From Oscarella lobularis (Eukaryota > Porifera > Homoscleromorpha > Homosclerophorida > Oscarellidae): 64,000 bases of DNA. The DNA lies in NCBI RefSeq assembly GCF_947507565.1, contig NC_089181.1:1296536-1360535 (forward strand). The letters are read 5' to 3'. The translations under genes were made by a program, and so were the position numbers. Within the stretch, counting starts at the first letter, position 1; every line of letters starts with the position of its first letter. The notes under the pieces are model-generated. The model had not been told where the DNA came from. It worked only from the letters and a program-made list of their open reading frames with translations, and searched no databases. This document shows positions 32,180 to 42,329 of the stretch, one piece after another.

Positions 32180-32645
32180 ACAGCTCTAACAAAGAAGGCG
32201 GCGACATCAGATACCGCTTTCGTTTCTAACAAAGAAGGCGGCGACATCAGATGCCGCTTTCGTGTCTAAAAGAGACGGCGACATCATATGCCGCTTTCAT
32301 CTCTGACAAAGAAGGCAGCATCAAATGCCACTTTCGTCTCTAACAAGGAAGGCGACATAAGATGCCGCTCTCGTCTCTAGCAAAGATTGCGGCTTTAGGT
32401 GCCGCTTTCTTTTGAAAGAAAGAAGGCGACATCAGATGCGGCTTTCGTCACTAACAAAAAAGGCGGCGATATCAGATTCCGCTTTCGTCTCTAAAAGAGA
32501 CGTCAACGTCTTATGTCGCTTTCATCTCTGACAAAGAAGGCAGCATCAGATGCCACTTTTGTCTCAAACAAGGAAGGCGACATCAGATGCCGCTCTCGTT
32601 TCTAACAAAGAGAGCGGCATCAAATGCCGCTTTCGTCACTAACAA
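32180..32645 (+). repeat. 37-41 bp hairpin-forming repeat array (1 of 4)
   Basis: About 12 units of the type AACAAAGAAGGCGGCGACAT followed by CAGATGCCGCTTTCGTCTCT. Many units carry an internal inverted repeat (GCGGCAT...ATGCCGC). The same array occurs at 37358, 39389 and 41405. Confidence 0.9.
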
Positions 32646-32759
32646 TAAAGGCGGGATCAGTCGTCGCGAGAGAGCGCGAATCCATAGGATATTTTGAGGC
32701 CGATCGAGTAGAGATAGCGCCACCTTTTCTTCTACGATTTGCCATAAGCACGCGAGCAC

Positions 32760-33035
32760 CCGGCGGTCATGGGCAGCTACCTGCAGGGAGAGATCGCGAT
32801 GGCCAGAGTGGTGGGTCCCGTGCCGTTAAAGCACTCGCACTGGGTGCGCATAAGCCCGTTGGGGGTGATCCCCCAACCTCACCAACCTGGACGGTGGCGG
32901 CTGATCGTGGACCTATCGTCGCCCAAGGGCAGCAGCATCAACGACGCGATCCGACCGGAATGGTGCTCGAAGCGATACATCCGCGTCGAAGACGCCGTGC
33001 GCCGTTGCCTGCAGCTGATTGTGTCACTGTTTTAG
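32760..33035 (+). pseudogene. DIRS-like reverse transcriptase stub (copy 1)
   Basis: EIAMARVVGPVP, VRISPLGVIPQP, WRLIVDLSSPKGSSINDAI and YIRVEDAV are the first blocks of a DIRS/Ngaro-type reverse transcriptase. It ends LQLIVSLF-stop at the same junction as four other copies; no catalytic YxDD part follows. Confidence 0.6.
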
Positions 33036-33164
33036 AACGAGGCTTTTCATGACGTCTTTTGCCCTAAAACGTCACTTGGAGGTCCACTACTTGTGGCAGC
33101 CACTGAAAAGCTCCCTGCAGCCTATCTTCATCATGGCGTCAGATCAATATATCGACTATTGGAA

Positions 33165-33488
33165 ATATACATGATGATAGAGCCCCGTTCTCGTCACATA
33201 TTTCTTAGGAATATGCATTATGATAAAGCCACGTTCTCAACACAGGATTCTTAGAGAAACGAATGTTGACAGAGCCGCGTTCTCAACACAAGATTCATAG
33301 GGTTATGCATGATGATCGAACGAGGTTCTCATCACAAGATTCTTAGGAGTATGCAAGAGGATACAGCCTCGTTCTCAACACAAGATACTTAGAGAAATGC
33401 ATGATGATGTAGAGCCACGTTCTCAACACAAGATTCTGAGAAATATGCATGATGATAGAGCCACGTTCTCAACCCAAGATTCTTAAGA
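33165..33488 (+). repeat. 46-bp minisatellite (short array)
   Basis: About seven units built on ATGCATGATGATAGAGCC and ACGTTCTCAACACAAGATTC. The same family forms a 1.1-kb array at 42330-43420. Confidence 0.9.
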
Positions 33489-34295
33489 ATTAAAAATCTA
33501 AAACAGAACTGTTATATTTCACCTGTGGAGACATATCCGACTTCTGCATGTCACAACAAAATCTTTCAAGATTGGCAATATTATTGTCGGTTGAGGCTTC
33601 GTCGATGTCAAGAATTTCCAAAGCTGCAACCTCTGATTACATCCATGAGTGATTTTTACCATCGTTTTCTTTTGGTTGAAAGCCTGACAGGGTCGAAAGT
33701 CAAGCAAGAGTAAACTCCATCACATAGTCGATGGCTTCTTCAAAAAGGGATTGATTTTCGACTGACGTGGGCATTAAATCCTCGTAAGACAAAAGAGATC
33801 GAGATTTCTGCATAATATGAAATTTTTTGATATAACTGGCTTTTTTGTGTATATTACCTGTGGAGTGGCGGACCAATTCGGTGGGAGATTCCTGATGCGT
33901 ATTGCTAACCTGGTGGTAAGATTCTGCATGCTTGACTGAGATCCTAGAACGAATAACATTAAAAATGGAACTGTAGAGAGGTTAGCACTGCTAATAATCA
34001 CTGGTTCTTTCGTGATGCAAACTTCTGTAGATATTGAGATTGTCGTACACCCACAGAACTGGCTTACTACGAACATCCCTTAGACGTTCAGGATCTGCTG
34101 CTACATCCTCTAGACGTCTCCAGGTTTGAGAGTATGACATGCAAATTCCCATGCGATTAAGATGGGTGATAACCTCTCTGCTGGTTCCCTTGGACACTAA
34201 CATGAATGAAGTGAGCAGCTGAATGCCGCTTGCTCTCGTCTCGCGCTGCTTAAGAATGACGGACTCGGTAATAGCTGCTTTAAGACGAGCTGATG
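33489..34295. repeat. 807-bp segment, copy 2 of the duplicated block
   Basis: Second copy of 31310-32116, in the same orientation. It continues seamlessly into the 5' part of the DUF6589 gene. Confidence 0.92.
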
Positions 34296-34782
34296 CATGG
34301 TTTTCCCTTCTTTCGTCTTCGACCAGTTTACGAAGAATGAATGTGAGGTGCGGGCTATGTCTTTCCTGAGCTGTCCATATTTCTCTCAGAGAAAATTCGG
34401 ACAAGACCTCGATATTCACCGGCCCAGTCATGATAGAAGACTCTTCGCAATTCCTCAAAGCTTCGAGCTCTTTTACCAGTATGCGATTTTAGCTTACTAA
34501 CTCGTCTTGGGCGAGTGCCGGAGTGTATTGCTCTTCGCTAACCCTATTGTTCCCCCACGTCATAATGCGTGGGCGAATGGGCGTGGATGAGGCGGAACCG
34601 AACCAGACAAGGAACGGAGCATCCGGGACGCGAAAGAGGGGACCGAGGCTAGGCGTCAGACCTCTTTCGTCAGTAGTGTAGGTATATAGCGATGACGTCG
34701 ACGAAGCAGCAGCTGATTGCCCGCCACGACTGTCTGTCCCACTTTGCCACTTCGATGATGTGGAGCTAAGAGATAAAGTCAT
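33489..34782 (-). pseudogene. DUF6589-type protein, 5' part (copy 2)
   Basis: The - strand start region is at 34782 (MTLSLSSTSSKWQSGTD ... LAQDEL), joined by a short intron-like gap to ALRNCEESSIMTGPVN. Then come LSEFSLREIWTAQE, ILRKLVEDERRENHASARLK, LLTSFMLVSKGTSREVITHL, QTWRRLEDVAADPERL and WVYDNLNIYRSLHHERTSD. It is cut at 33489 by the minisatellite. Copy 1 holds the 3' remainder, so the two pieces were one gene. Confidence 0.6.
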
Positions 34783-34791
34783 CTCAGTCAG

Positions 34792-35646
34792 CTAACAGCA
34801 AGTGTGATTATAATTATCAAAGAAAGAAATGGCGCAACACCGCCCACAAAAAAAAATTAATGTCTTGCGCAACGGCGCAGAAAAAAGCGTAACGGCGCTT
34901 ACTCGTCGCCCTTTTTGGCGCGTTTCGCGCCGCGCGAACGAAGCTTCATGCGGGGAGGGGCAGCCCTTCCGGCGGCAGCGTGAGCGGCGGGGGGGGGGGT
35001 CCGTTTCCATCGGCGGGGTGTCCTTCGACGGCGGCTGTGACGACTTCCCCGCCGGAGGCGGGTTCGTTCCCATCGTCGTCAACAGGGGGTCCTTCGTCGA
35101 GGTCTCCTCCTTCGTTGTCGGAGGCAGCGGCCGCGGAGGGGTCCTTCTTGAGCCTCGGCGGCGGAAGGGGATCCCTCTTGAGCCTCGGCGGCGGACGGGG
35201 ATCCTTCTTGAGCCTCGGCGGCGGATGGGGAAGCGTCGTCGTCCGGCTTTAGAAAAGGAATCGCTTCCGGCTTCATTTCGTTCCTCGCTGCTTTCACGCA
35301 CATTATGACGACCTAATGACGACTTAGTATTTAATTTTCTAAGGTCTTTCTCACTTACGAGGACCCAGGTTGGCTGAGTGAGCCCGATCCTTACGTATTC
35401 TTTCGCAGCTTCTAATATGATGGCGCTGTTGCCTTTCTTTGTGACTTTTGCGCCATCTATTGCCGGGATATATCTGAAGAAAGCCTCAAGTTCCGTTCTC
35501 GGCAGATCAAAAATGTTGATACTCATTGCTCGACCTCTGGCGACTGTTAGATTACAGCTTGATTGGGCAATCAGGAGACAATACCTCGCCACCCCGGAGG
35601 CGTTGTCAGAGTATGGTGATTGGCCCAACGGCTTCATGTGAGGCAC
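34792..35646 (-). CDS. Unassigned gag-like protein with 30-bp repeats
   Basis: On - the first part reads MSINIFDLPRTELEAFF, YIPAIDGAKVTKKGNSAII and EYVRIGLTQPTWVL. A 46-bp intron (GTAAGT...ATTAG) would link this to VVIMCVKAARNEMKPEAIP and DDDASPSAAEAQEG, where a 30-bp unit repeats three times (about 35150-35240). Unspliced, the frame continues as an RRRGSR-rich basic tail for 284 codons in all. It lies back to back with the RT stub at 35660, so it may be a gene of the element that donated the stub. I do not recognise the N-terminal domain. Confidence 0.4.
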   Translation of the reverse strand: MPHMKPLGQSPYSDNASGVARYCLLIAQSSCNLTVARGRAMSINIFDLPRTELEAFFRYIPAIDGAKVTKKGNSAIILEAAKEYVRIGLTQPTWVLVSEKDLRKLNTKSSLGRHNVRESSEERNEAGSDSFSKAGRRRFPIRRRGSRRIPVRRRGSRGIPFRRRGSRRTPPRPLPPTTKEETSTKDPLLTTMGTNPPPAGKSSQPPSKDTPPMETDPPPRRSRCRRKGCPSPHEASFARRETRQKGRRVSAVTLFSAPLRKTLIFFCGRCCAISFFDNYNHTCC

Positions 35647-35659
35647 ATGCCGTCAGTTG

Positions 35660-36200
35660 GTAGACCGGCGGTCGTGGACAGCTACCTGAAGGGAGAGATC
35701 GCGATGGGCAGAGTGGTGGTTCCCGTGCCGTTAGAGCACGCGCGCTGGATGCGCATAAGCCCGTTGGGGGTGATCCCCAAGCCTCACCAACCGGGACGGT
35801 GGCGGCTGATCGTGGACCTATCGTCGCCCAAGGGAAGCAGCATCAACGACGCGATTCGCCCGGAATGGTGCTCGTCGCGATACATCCGCGTCGAAGACGC
35901 CGTGGGCCGTTGCCTCCAGCTGATTGTGTCACTGTTTTAGAACGAGGCTTTTCATGACGTCTTTTGCCCTAAAACGTCAATTCGAGGTTCACTACTTGTG
36001 GCAGCCACTCCAAAGCTCCCTGCAGCCTATCTTCATCATGGATGGCGTCAGATCAATATATCGACTATTGGATTTAGCTGGCTCACCAGGAGGATGGCAC
36101 ACTTTCGAAATTGGAGACAGGCTGTATTCCAAACTAGATTATTTAACGGCCCAAAAAATGTCCGATGCGTGCAAGAACCAGAGGCGGAAGCAGTAAAATG
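35660..36200 (+). pseudogene. DIRS-like RT stub (copy 2) with tail module
   Basis: The cleanest stub: an open frame 35620-35940 with VVDSYLKGEIAMGRVV, ISPLGVIPKPHQPGRW, LIVDLSSPKGSSINDA and RYIRVEDAVGR, then LQLIVSLF-stop. The tail module (35941-36200) has an open frame reading SIYRLLDLAGSPGGWHTF and KMSDACKNQRRKQ, unassigned, which recurs after other copies. Confidence 0.6.
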
Positions 36201-36548
36201 CCAAGAAATCAAAAGGAGCAAGTGAAAAGACGAGGGAAAAAACCCAATATATGGCAGAGAGTTGTGTCGTATCAGTCAGTCAGTTAGATAGTCGATTTGT
36301 ATTTATTATAAGGGGTTAGAAATCTTTTTTCAACTTCGCGTTATTTCACTGCTTTAGCTGTTTTTTTGGGATTCCAAGCAGGCACTGACGACTTTTATTC
36401 CTTCTACCTTGGGTGGTTAGCGTTTTTGTTACACTTTGCATCCGCTATTATTCTGTTCGGTGAGCTCTAATGGTTCCTGGCTGTTGCCTAAGTTTCCATA
36501 TAGTTGAAAGTCGTTTTTCTGCTGTTTAATAAGCAAATGTATGAGCCA

Positions 36549-37195
36549 TTAGCTAGAAAGACAAGAGTTTAGCGCTTTCTTTGCATATTGAAAGCGGAAT
36601 TCTAAATTCTCAGGATCTCTGGCATTGTTCTCTAGAGAACGCAGTAGGCCCGTAATCTTTGAAAGAACGACGTCGCTGATCATTAGTCGATAGTAATAAA
36701 CTTCGACAAAGGTAGTGAGAGTCCACAGAGCGAAAACGAGAACCGGCGAAGAACTCCGAAACAATTCAGCAAATATTTTCCGCGTTTTAAAAAGTATTTC
36801 AACCACAAAGCATGAGTGCCCTTCTTGGAGACTTCTTCGCGTTCGGAAACGATACGAGCGAAATCAGACGTCATCTTTGGACCAATTTCTTTTGCCGGCC
36901 TTTTCAGCTTTGATGATAAAGCGACAGCAAGCACCTGAACCAATGAGGCTCCTTTTGCAACGTTGTCTCTAACATTTTTGTAGTCTGCGAACAGCTGCCA
37001 GTGTGGCAATGCCAGATTACGCAGAACAGGCCTTTCCGCCAATTAAGTTAAAAATTGGACAAAAGTTCATCATACCATGTGGTACAGGGTCAAACCCTAG
37101 ATAGTCAAAACCAGCGTTAATTTATGCCGACTAGAAAACAAAAGAAATTTCTCCAGTATCTGCTCTAACGCATCCCTCATAAAAGAAGAAATTGA
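36549..37195 (-). CDS. Unassigned spliced gene of the composite unit (copy 1)
   Basis: On -: MRDALEQILEKFLL (from 37195), an intron, PVLRNLALPHWQLFADY, NVRDNVAKGASLVQVLAV, RPAKEIGPKMTSDFARI and EREEVSKKGTHAL. Then comes a hydrophobic stretch (LLNCFGVL; PVLVFALWTLTTF in the next frame) and YYYRLMISDVVLSK, ITGLLRSLENNARDPENL, ending near 36549. An 11-base difference from copy 3 near 36800 shifts the frame, so this copy may be inactive. The membrane-like segment is the only functional hint. Confidence 0.35.
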
Positions 37196-37357
37196 AAAGA
37201 CCATTGTTTTAGGTGTTTTTCGCTACGAATATTCTTAGATTTGGGCCCTTTCTGAAGCTCCAGGTGGTACTTGCTGCGTCAAGATTTGGATTTGGGCCCT
37301 TTATGAGAGTCTAGAAAGAGAGCGGCACTCTTTTCTTTTGCGATTACCCTAGACAGC

Positions 37358-37604
37358 TCTAACAAAGAAAGCGGGAACATCAGATGCCGCTTTCGTTTCT
37401 AACAAAGAAGGCGGAGACATCAGATGCCGCTTTCGTCTCTAAAATAGACGTCGACATCTTACGCCGCTTTCATCTCTGACAAAGAGGGCAGCATCAGATG
37501 CCACTTTGTCTCAAACAAGGAAGGCGACATCAGATGCCGCTCTCGTTTCTAACAAAGAGAGCGGCATCAAATGCCGCTTTCGTCACTAACAATAAAGGCG
37601 GCAT
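37358..37604 (+). repeat. 37-41 bp hairpin-forming repeat array (2 of 4)
   Basis: About six units of the family described at 32180. Confidence 0.9.
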
Positions 37605-37699
37605 CAGTCGTCACGAGAGAGCGCGAGTCCATAGGATATTTTGAGGCCGATCGAGTAGAGATAGCGCCACCCTTTTCTTCTACGATTTGCCATAAGCAC

Positions 37700-38230
37700 G
37701 CGAGCACCCGGCTGTCGTGGACAGCTACCTGCAGGGAGAGATCGCGATGGCCAGAGTGGTGGGTCCCGTGCCGTTAGAGCACGCGCACTGGGTGCGCATA
37801 AGCCCGTTGGGGTGATCCCCAAGCCTCACCAACCGGGACGGTGGCGGCTGATCGTGGACCTATCGTCGCCCAAGGGCAGCAGCATCAACGACGCGATCCG
37901 CCCCGAATGGTGCTCGAAGCGATACATCCGCGTCGAATGCGCCGTTGCCTGCAGCTGATTGTGTCACTGTTTTAGAACGAGGCTTTTCATGACGTCTTTT
38001 GCCCTAAAACGTCACTTGGAGGTCCACTACTTGTGGCAGTTACTGCAAAGCTCCCTGCAGCCTATCTTCATCATGGCGTCAGATCAATATATCGACTATT
38101 AGAATTAGCTGGCTCACCAGGAGGATGGCACGTTTTCGAAATTGGGGAAAGGCTGTATTCCAAACGGGATTATTTAATGGCCCAAAAAATGTCTGATGCG
38201 TGCAAGAACCAGAGGCGGAAGCAGTAAAAG
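37700..38230 (+). pseudogene. DIRS-like RT stub (copy 3) with tail module
   Basis: Same blocks as copy 2 but with one G lost near 37812 and a short deletion near 37937. The tail frame (38033-38227) reads SIYRLLELAGSPGGWHVF. Confidence 0.6.
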
Positions 38231-38579
38231 GCCAAGAAATCAAAAAGAGCAAGTCAGAAGACGAGGGAAGGAACCCAATATATGGCAGAGAGTTGTGTCG
38301 TATCAGTCAGTCAGTTAGATAGTCGATTTGTATTTATTATAAGGGTTAGAAATCTTTTTTTCAACTTCGCTTTATTTCACAGCCTTAGCTGTTTTTTTTG
38401 GACTCCCAGCAGGCACTGACAACTTATATTCCTTCTAACTTGGGTGGTTAGCGTTTTTGTTACACTTTGCATCCGCTATTATTCTGTTCGGTGAGCTCTA
38501 ATGGTTCCTGGCTGTTGCCTAAGTTTCCATATAGTTGAGAGTCGTTTTTCTGCTGTTTAATAAGCAAATGTATGAGCCA

Positions 38580-39226
38580 TTAGCTAGAAAGACAAGAGTT
38601 TAGCGCTTTCTTTGCATATTGAAAGCGGAATTCTAAATTCTCAGGATCTCTGGCATTGTTCTCTAGAGAACGCAGTAGGCCCGTAATCTTTGAAAGAACG
38701 ACGTCGCTGATCATTAGTCGATAGTAATAAACTTCGACAAAGGTAGTGAGAGTCCACAGAGCGAAAACGAGAACCGGCGAAGAACTCCGAAACAATTCAG
38801 CAAATATTTTCCGCGTTTTAAAAAGTATTTCAACGACAAAGCATGAGTGCCCTTCTTGGAGACTTCTTCGCGTTCGGAAACGATACGAGCGAAATCAGAC
38901 GTCATCTTTGGACCAATTTCTTTTGCCGGCCTTTTCAGCTTTGATGATAAAGTGACAGCAAGCACCTGAACCAATGAGGCTCCTTTTGCAACGTTGTCTC
39001 TAACATTTTTGTAGTCTGCGAACAGCTGCCAGTGTGGCAATGCCAGATTACGCAGAACAGGCCTTTCCGCCAATTAAGTTAAAAATTGGACAAAAGTTCA
39101 TCATACCATGTGGTACAGGGTCAAACCCTAGATAGTCAAAACCAGCGTTAATTTATGCCGACTAGAAAACAAAAGAAATTTCTCCAGTATCTGCTCTAAC
39201 GCATCCCTCATAAAAGAAGAAATTGA
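38580..39226 (-). CDS. Unassigned spliced gene of the composite unit (copy 2)
   Basis: Near-identical to 36549-37195 (one residue change, VLAVTLSS for VLAVALSS, in the first long exon). Same frame interruption. Confidence 0.35.
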
Positions 39227-39388
39227 AAAGACCATTGTTTTAGGTGTTTTTCGCTACGAATATTCTTAGATTTGGGCCCTTTCTGAAGCTCCAGGTGGTA
39301 CTTGCTGCGTCAAGATTTGGATTTGGGCCCTTTATGAGGGTCTAGAAAGAGAGCGGCACTCTTTTCTTTTGCGATTACCCTAGACAGC

Positions 39389-39635
39389 TCTAACAAAGAA
39401 AGCGGGAACATCAGATGCCGCTTTCGTTTCTAACAAAGAAGGCGGAGACATCAGATGCCGCTTTCGTCTCTAAAATAGACGTCGACATCTTATGCCGCTT
39501 TCATCTCTGACAAAGAGGGCAGCATCAGATGCCACTTTGTCTCAAACAAGGAAGGCGACATCAGATGCCGCTCTCGTTTCTAACAAAGAGAGCGGCATCA
39601 AATGCCGCTTTCGTCACTAACAATAAAGGCGGCAT
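39389..39635 (+). repeat. 37-41 bp hairpin-forming repeat array (3 of 4)
   Basis: Near-identical to 37358-37604. Confidence 0.9.
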
Positions 39636-39730
39636 CAGTCGTCACGAGAGAGCGCGAGTCCATAGGATATTTTGAGGCCGATCGAGTAGAGATAGCGCCA
39701 CCCTTTTCTTCTACGATTTGCCATAAGCAC

Positions 39731-40261
39731 GCGAGCACCCGGCTGTCGTGGACAGCTACCTGCAGGGAGAGATCGCGATGGCCAGAGTGGTGGGTCCCGT
39801 GTCGTTAGAGCACGCGCACTGGGTGCGCATAAGCCCGTTGGGGTGATCCCCAAGCCTCACCAACCGGGACGGTGGCGGCTGATCGTGGACCTATCGTCGC
39901 CCAAGGGCAGCAGCATCAACGACGCGATCCGCCCCGAATGGTGCTCGAAGCGATACATCCGCGTCGAATGCGCCGTTGCCTGCAGCTGATTGTGTCACTG
40001 TTTTAGAACGAGGCTTTTCATGACGTCTTTTGCCCTAAAACGTCACTTGGAGGTCCACTACTTGTGGCAGTTACTGCAAAGCTCCCTGCAGCCTATCTTC
40101 ATCATGGCGTCAGATCAATATATCGACTATTAGAATTAGCTGGCTCACCAGGAGGATGGCACGCTTTCGAAATTGGGGAAAGGCTGTATTTCAAACGGGA
40201 TTATTTAATGGCCCAAAAAATGTCTGATGCGTGCAAGAACCAGAGGCGGAAGCAGTAAAAG
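39731..40261 (+). pseudogene. DIRS-like RT stub (copy 4) with tail module
   Basis: Near-identical to copy 3, including its lost G and its deletion, so both descend from an already broken copy. Confidence 0.6.
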
Positions 40262-40548
40262 GCCAAGAAATCAAAAAGAGCAAGTCAGAAGACGAGGGAA
40301 GGAACCCAATATATGGCAGAGAGTTGTGTCGTATCAGTCAGTCAGTTAGATAGTCGATTTGTATTTATTATAAGGGTTAGAAATCTTTTTTTCAACTTCT
40401 CTTTATTTCACAGCCTTAGCTGTTTTTTTTGGACTCCCAGCAGGCACTGACGACTTATATTCCTTCTAACTTGGGTGGTTAGCGTTTGTGTTACACTTTG
40501 TATCCGCTATTATTCTGTTCGGTGAACTCTAATGTTCCTGGCTGTTGA

Positions 40549-41236
40549 CTAACTTTCCATATAGTTGAGAGTCGTTTTTCTGCTGTTTAATAAGCAAATG
40601 TATGAGCCATTACCTAGAAAAGACAAAGGTTTAGCGCTTTCTTTGCATATTGAAAGCGGAATTTTAAATTCACAGGGTCTCTGGCATTGTTCTCTAGAGA
40701 ACGCAGTAGGCCCGCAATCTTTGACTGAACGACGTCGCTGATCATTAGTCGATAGTAATCGACTTTGGCAAAGGTAGTGAGAGTCCACAGAGCGAAAACG
40801 AGAACCGGCGATAAAACTCCAAAACAAATTAGCAAGGATTTTCCGCGTTTTAAAACACAAAGCATATGCGCCCTTCTTGGAGGCTTCTTCGCGTTCGGAA
40901 ACGATATGAGCGAAAGCAGACGTCATCTTTGGACCGATTTCTACTGCCAGCGTTTTCGCTTTGATGATAAAGTGACAGCAAGCACCTGAACCAATGGGGC
41001 TCATTTTACAACGTTGTCACTAACATCATTGTGGTCTGTTAAAACAGTTGCCAGTGTGGAAGAGCCAGATTACGCAGAACTGGCCTTTCCGCCAAATAAG
41101 AAAAAATTTTGACCAAAAAGTTTATCATACCATGTGGTACAGGGTCAAACCTTAGAAAATGAAAACCAGCGTTAATATAATGCCGAATAGAAAACGAAAG
41201 AAATTTCTCCAGTATCTTCTCTAACGTATCCCTCAT
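40549..41236 (-). CDS. Unassigned spliced gene of the composite unit (copy 3, diverged)
   Basis: The most informative copy. From ATG 41236 it reads MRDTLEKILEKFLSFS, then an intron, PHGMINFLVKIFSYL and AERPVLRNLALPHWQLF. Next are EIGPKMTSAFAHIVSEREE, LKRGKSLLICFGVLSPV and LVFALWTLTTFAKVDYYRL, ending KKALNLCLF near 40614. It lacks the 11 bases that break copies 1 and 2. A stop before QTT (about 41037) still interrupts it. The predicted protein has one likely membrane segment; I do not recognise it. Confidence 0.35.
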
Positions 41237-41404
41237 AAAAGAAGAAATTGAAGAGACGATGGTTTTAGGTGTTTTTTGCTACGAATGCTTTTAGATTTGG
41301 GCCCCTTCTGAAGCTCCAGGTGGTATTTGCTGCGTCAAGTTTTAGATTTGAGCTCTTTATGAGGCTCTAGAAAGAGAGCGGCACCCTTTTCTTTTCCGTA
41401 CACC

Positions 41405-41845
41405 CTAGAGAGCTCTAAGAAAGAAGACGGCGACATCAGATGCCGCTTTCGTCTCTACAAGAGACGGCGACATCACATGCCGCTTTCATCTCTGAGAAAG
41501 AAAGCAGCATCAGATGCCACTTTTGTCTCTAACAAGGAAGGCGACATAACATGCCGCTTTCGTCTCTTTCAAAGAAATCGGCATTACATGCCGCTTTCTT
41601 CTGTAAGAAAGAAGTTGACATCAGATGCCGCTTTCTTTTCTAACAAAGAAGGCTAAATCAGCTACTGCTTTCGTCTCTAAAAGAGACGTCGACATCTTAT
41701 TCCGCTTTCATCTCTGACAAAGAAGGCAGCATCAGATGCCACTTTCGTCTCTAACAAGGAAGGCGGCATCAGATGCCGCTCTCGTTTCTAACAAAGAAAG
41801 CGGCATCAAATGCCGCTTTCGTCTCTAACAATAAAGGCGGCTTCA
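41405..41845 (+). repeat. 37-41 bp hairpin-forming repeat array (4 of 4)
   Basis: About eleven units. Longer and more mixed than arrays 2 and 3, closest in make-up to array 1. Confidence 0.9.
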
Positions 41846-41939
41846 ATCGTCGCGAGAGAGCGCGAGTCCATAGGCTACTTTGAGGCCAATCGAGTAGAGA
41901 TAGCGCCACCCTTTTCTTCCACGATTTGCCGTAGGCACG

Positions 41940-42320
41940 CGAGCACCCGGCGGTCCTGGACAGCTACCTGGAGGGAGAGATCGCGATGGGCAGAGTGGTG
42001 GGTCCCGTGCCGTTAGAGCACGCGCGCTGGGTGCGAATAAGCCCGTTTGGGGTGATCCCCAAGCCTCTCAAACCGGGACGGTGGAGGCTGATCGTGAACC
42101 TATCGTCGCCCAAGGGCAGCAGCATCAACGACGCGATCCGCCCGGAATGGTGCTCGACGCGATACATCCGCGTCGAAAACGTCGTGCGCCGCTGCCTGCA
42201 GCTGATTGTGTCACTGTTTTAGAACGAGGCTTTTCATGACGTCTTTTGCCCTAAAACGTCACTTGGAGGTCCACTACTTGTGGCAGTTACTGCAAAGCTC
42301 CCTGCAGCCTATCTTCATCA
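41940..42320 (+). pseudogene. DIRS-like RT stub (copy 5)
   Basis: Open frame 41986-42222 with GRVVGPVPLEHARWVRI, FGVIPKPLKPGRWRLIV and YIRVENVV, ending at the shared LIVSLF stop. The tail module is cut after CTTCATCATG by the 46-bp minisatellite. Confidence 0.6.
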
Positions 42321-42329
42321 TGCCGTCAG

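Larger units (their letters stand above)
32117..33488. mobile_element. Composite insertion (repeat array, RT stub, minisatellite)
   Basis: This 1,372-bp block separates the two parts of the DUF6589 gene. In order it holds GGGTCCTTTATGAGG-type leader sequence, a 37-41 bp repeat array, an RT stub, a short tail and 46-bp minisatellite units. The first four modules appear in the same order in the 2,031-bp units at 36-42 kb, and the minisatellite recurs at 42.3-43.4 kb. Confidence 0.75.
36242..42320. repeat. Tandem 2,031-bp composite repeat (macrosatellite), three units
   Basis: Unit starts at 36242, 38273 and 40304, exactly 2,031 bp apart, judged from the same AACCCAATATATGGC start. Each holds, in order: a - strand gene, a GATTTGGGCC leader, the 37-41 bp array, the RT stub and the tail module. 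Units 1 and 2 differ by only a few bases; unit 3 is more diverged and has a longer array. The stubs in units 1 and 2 share the same frame break, so amplification came after decay. Confidence 0.9.
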
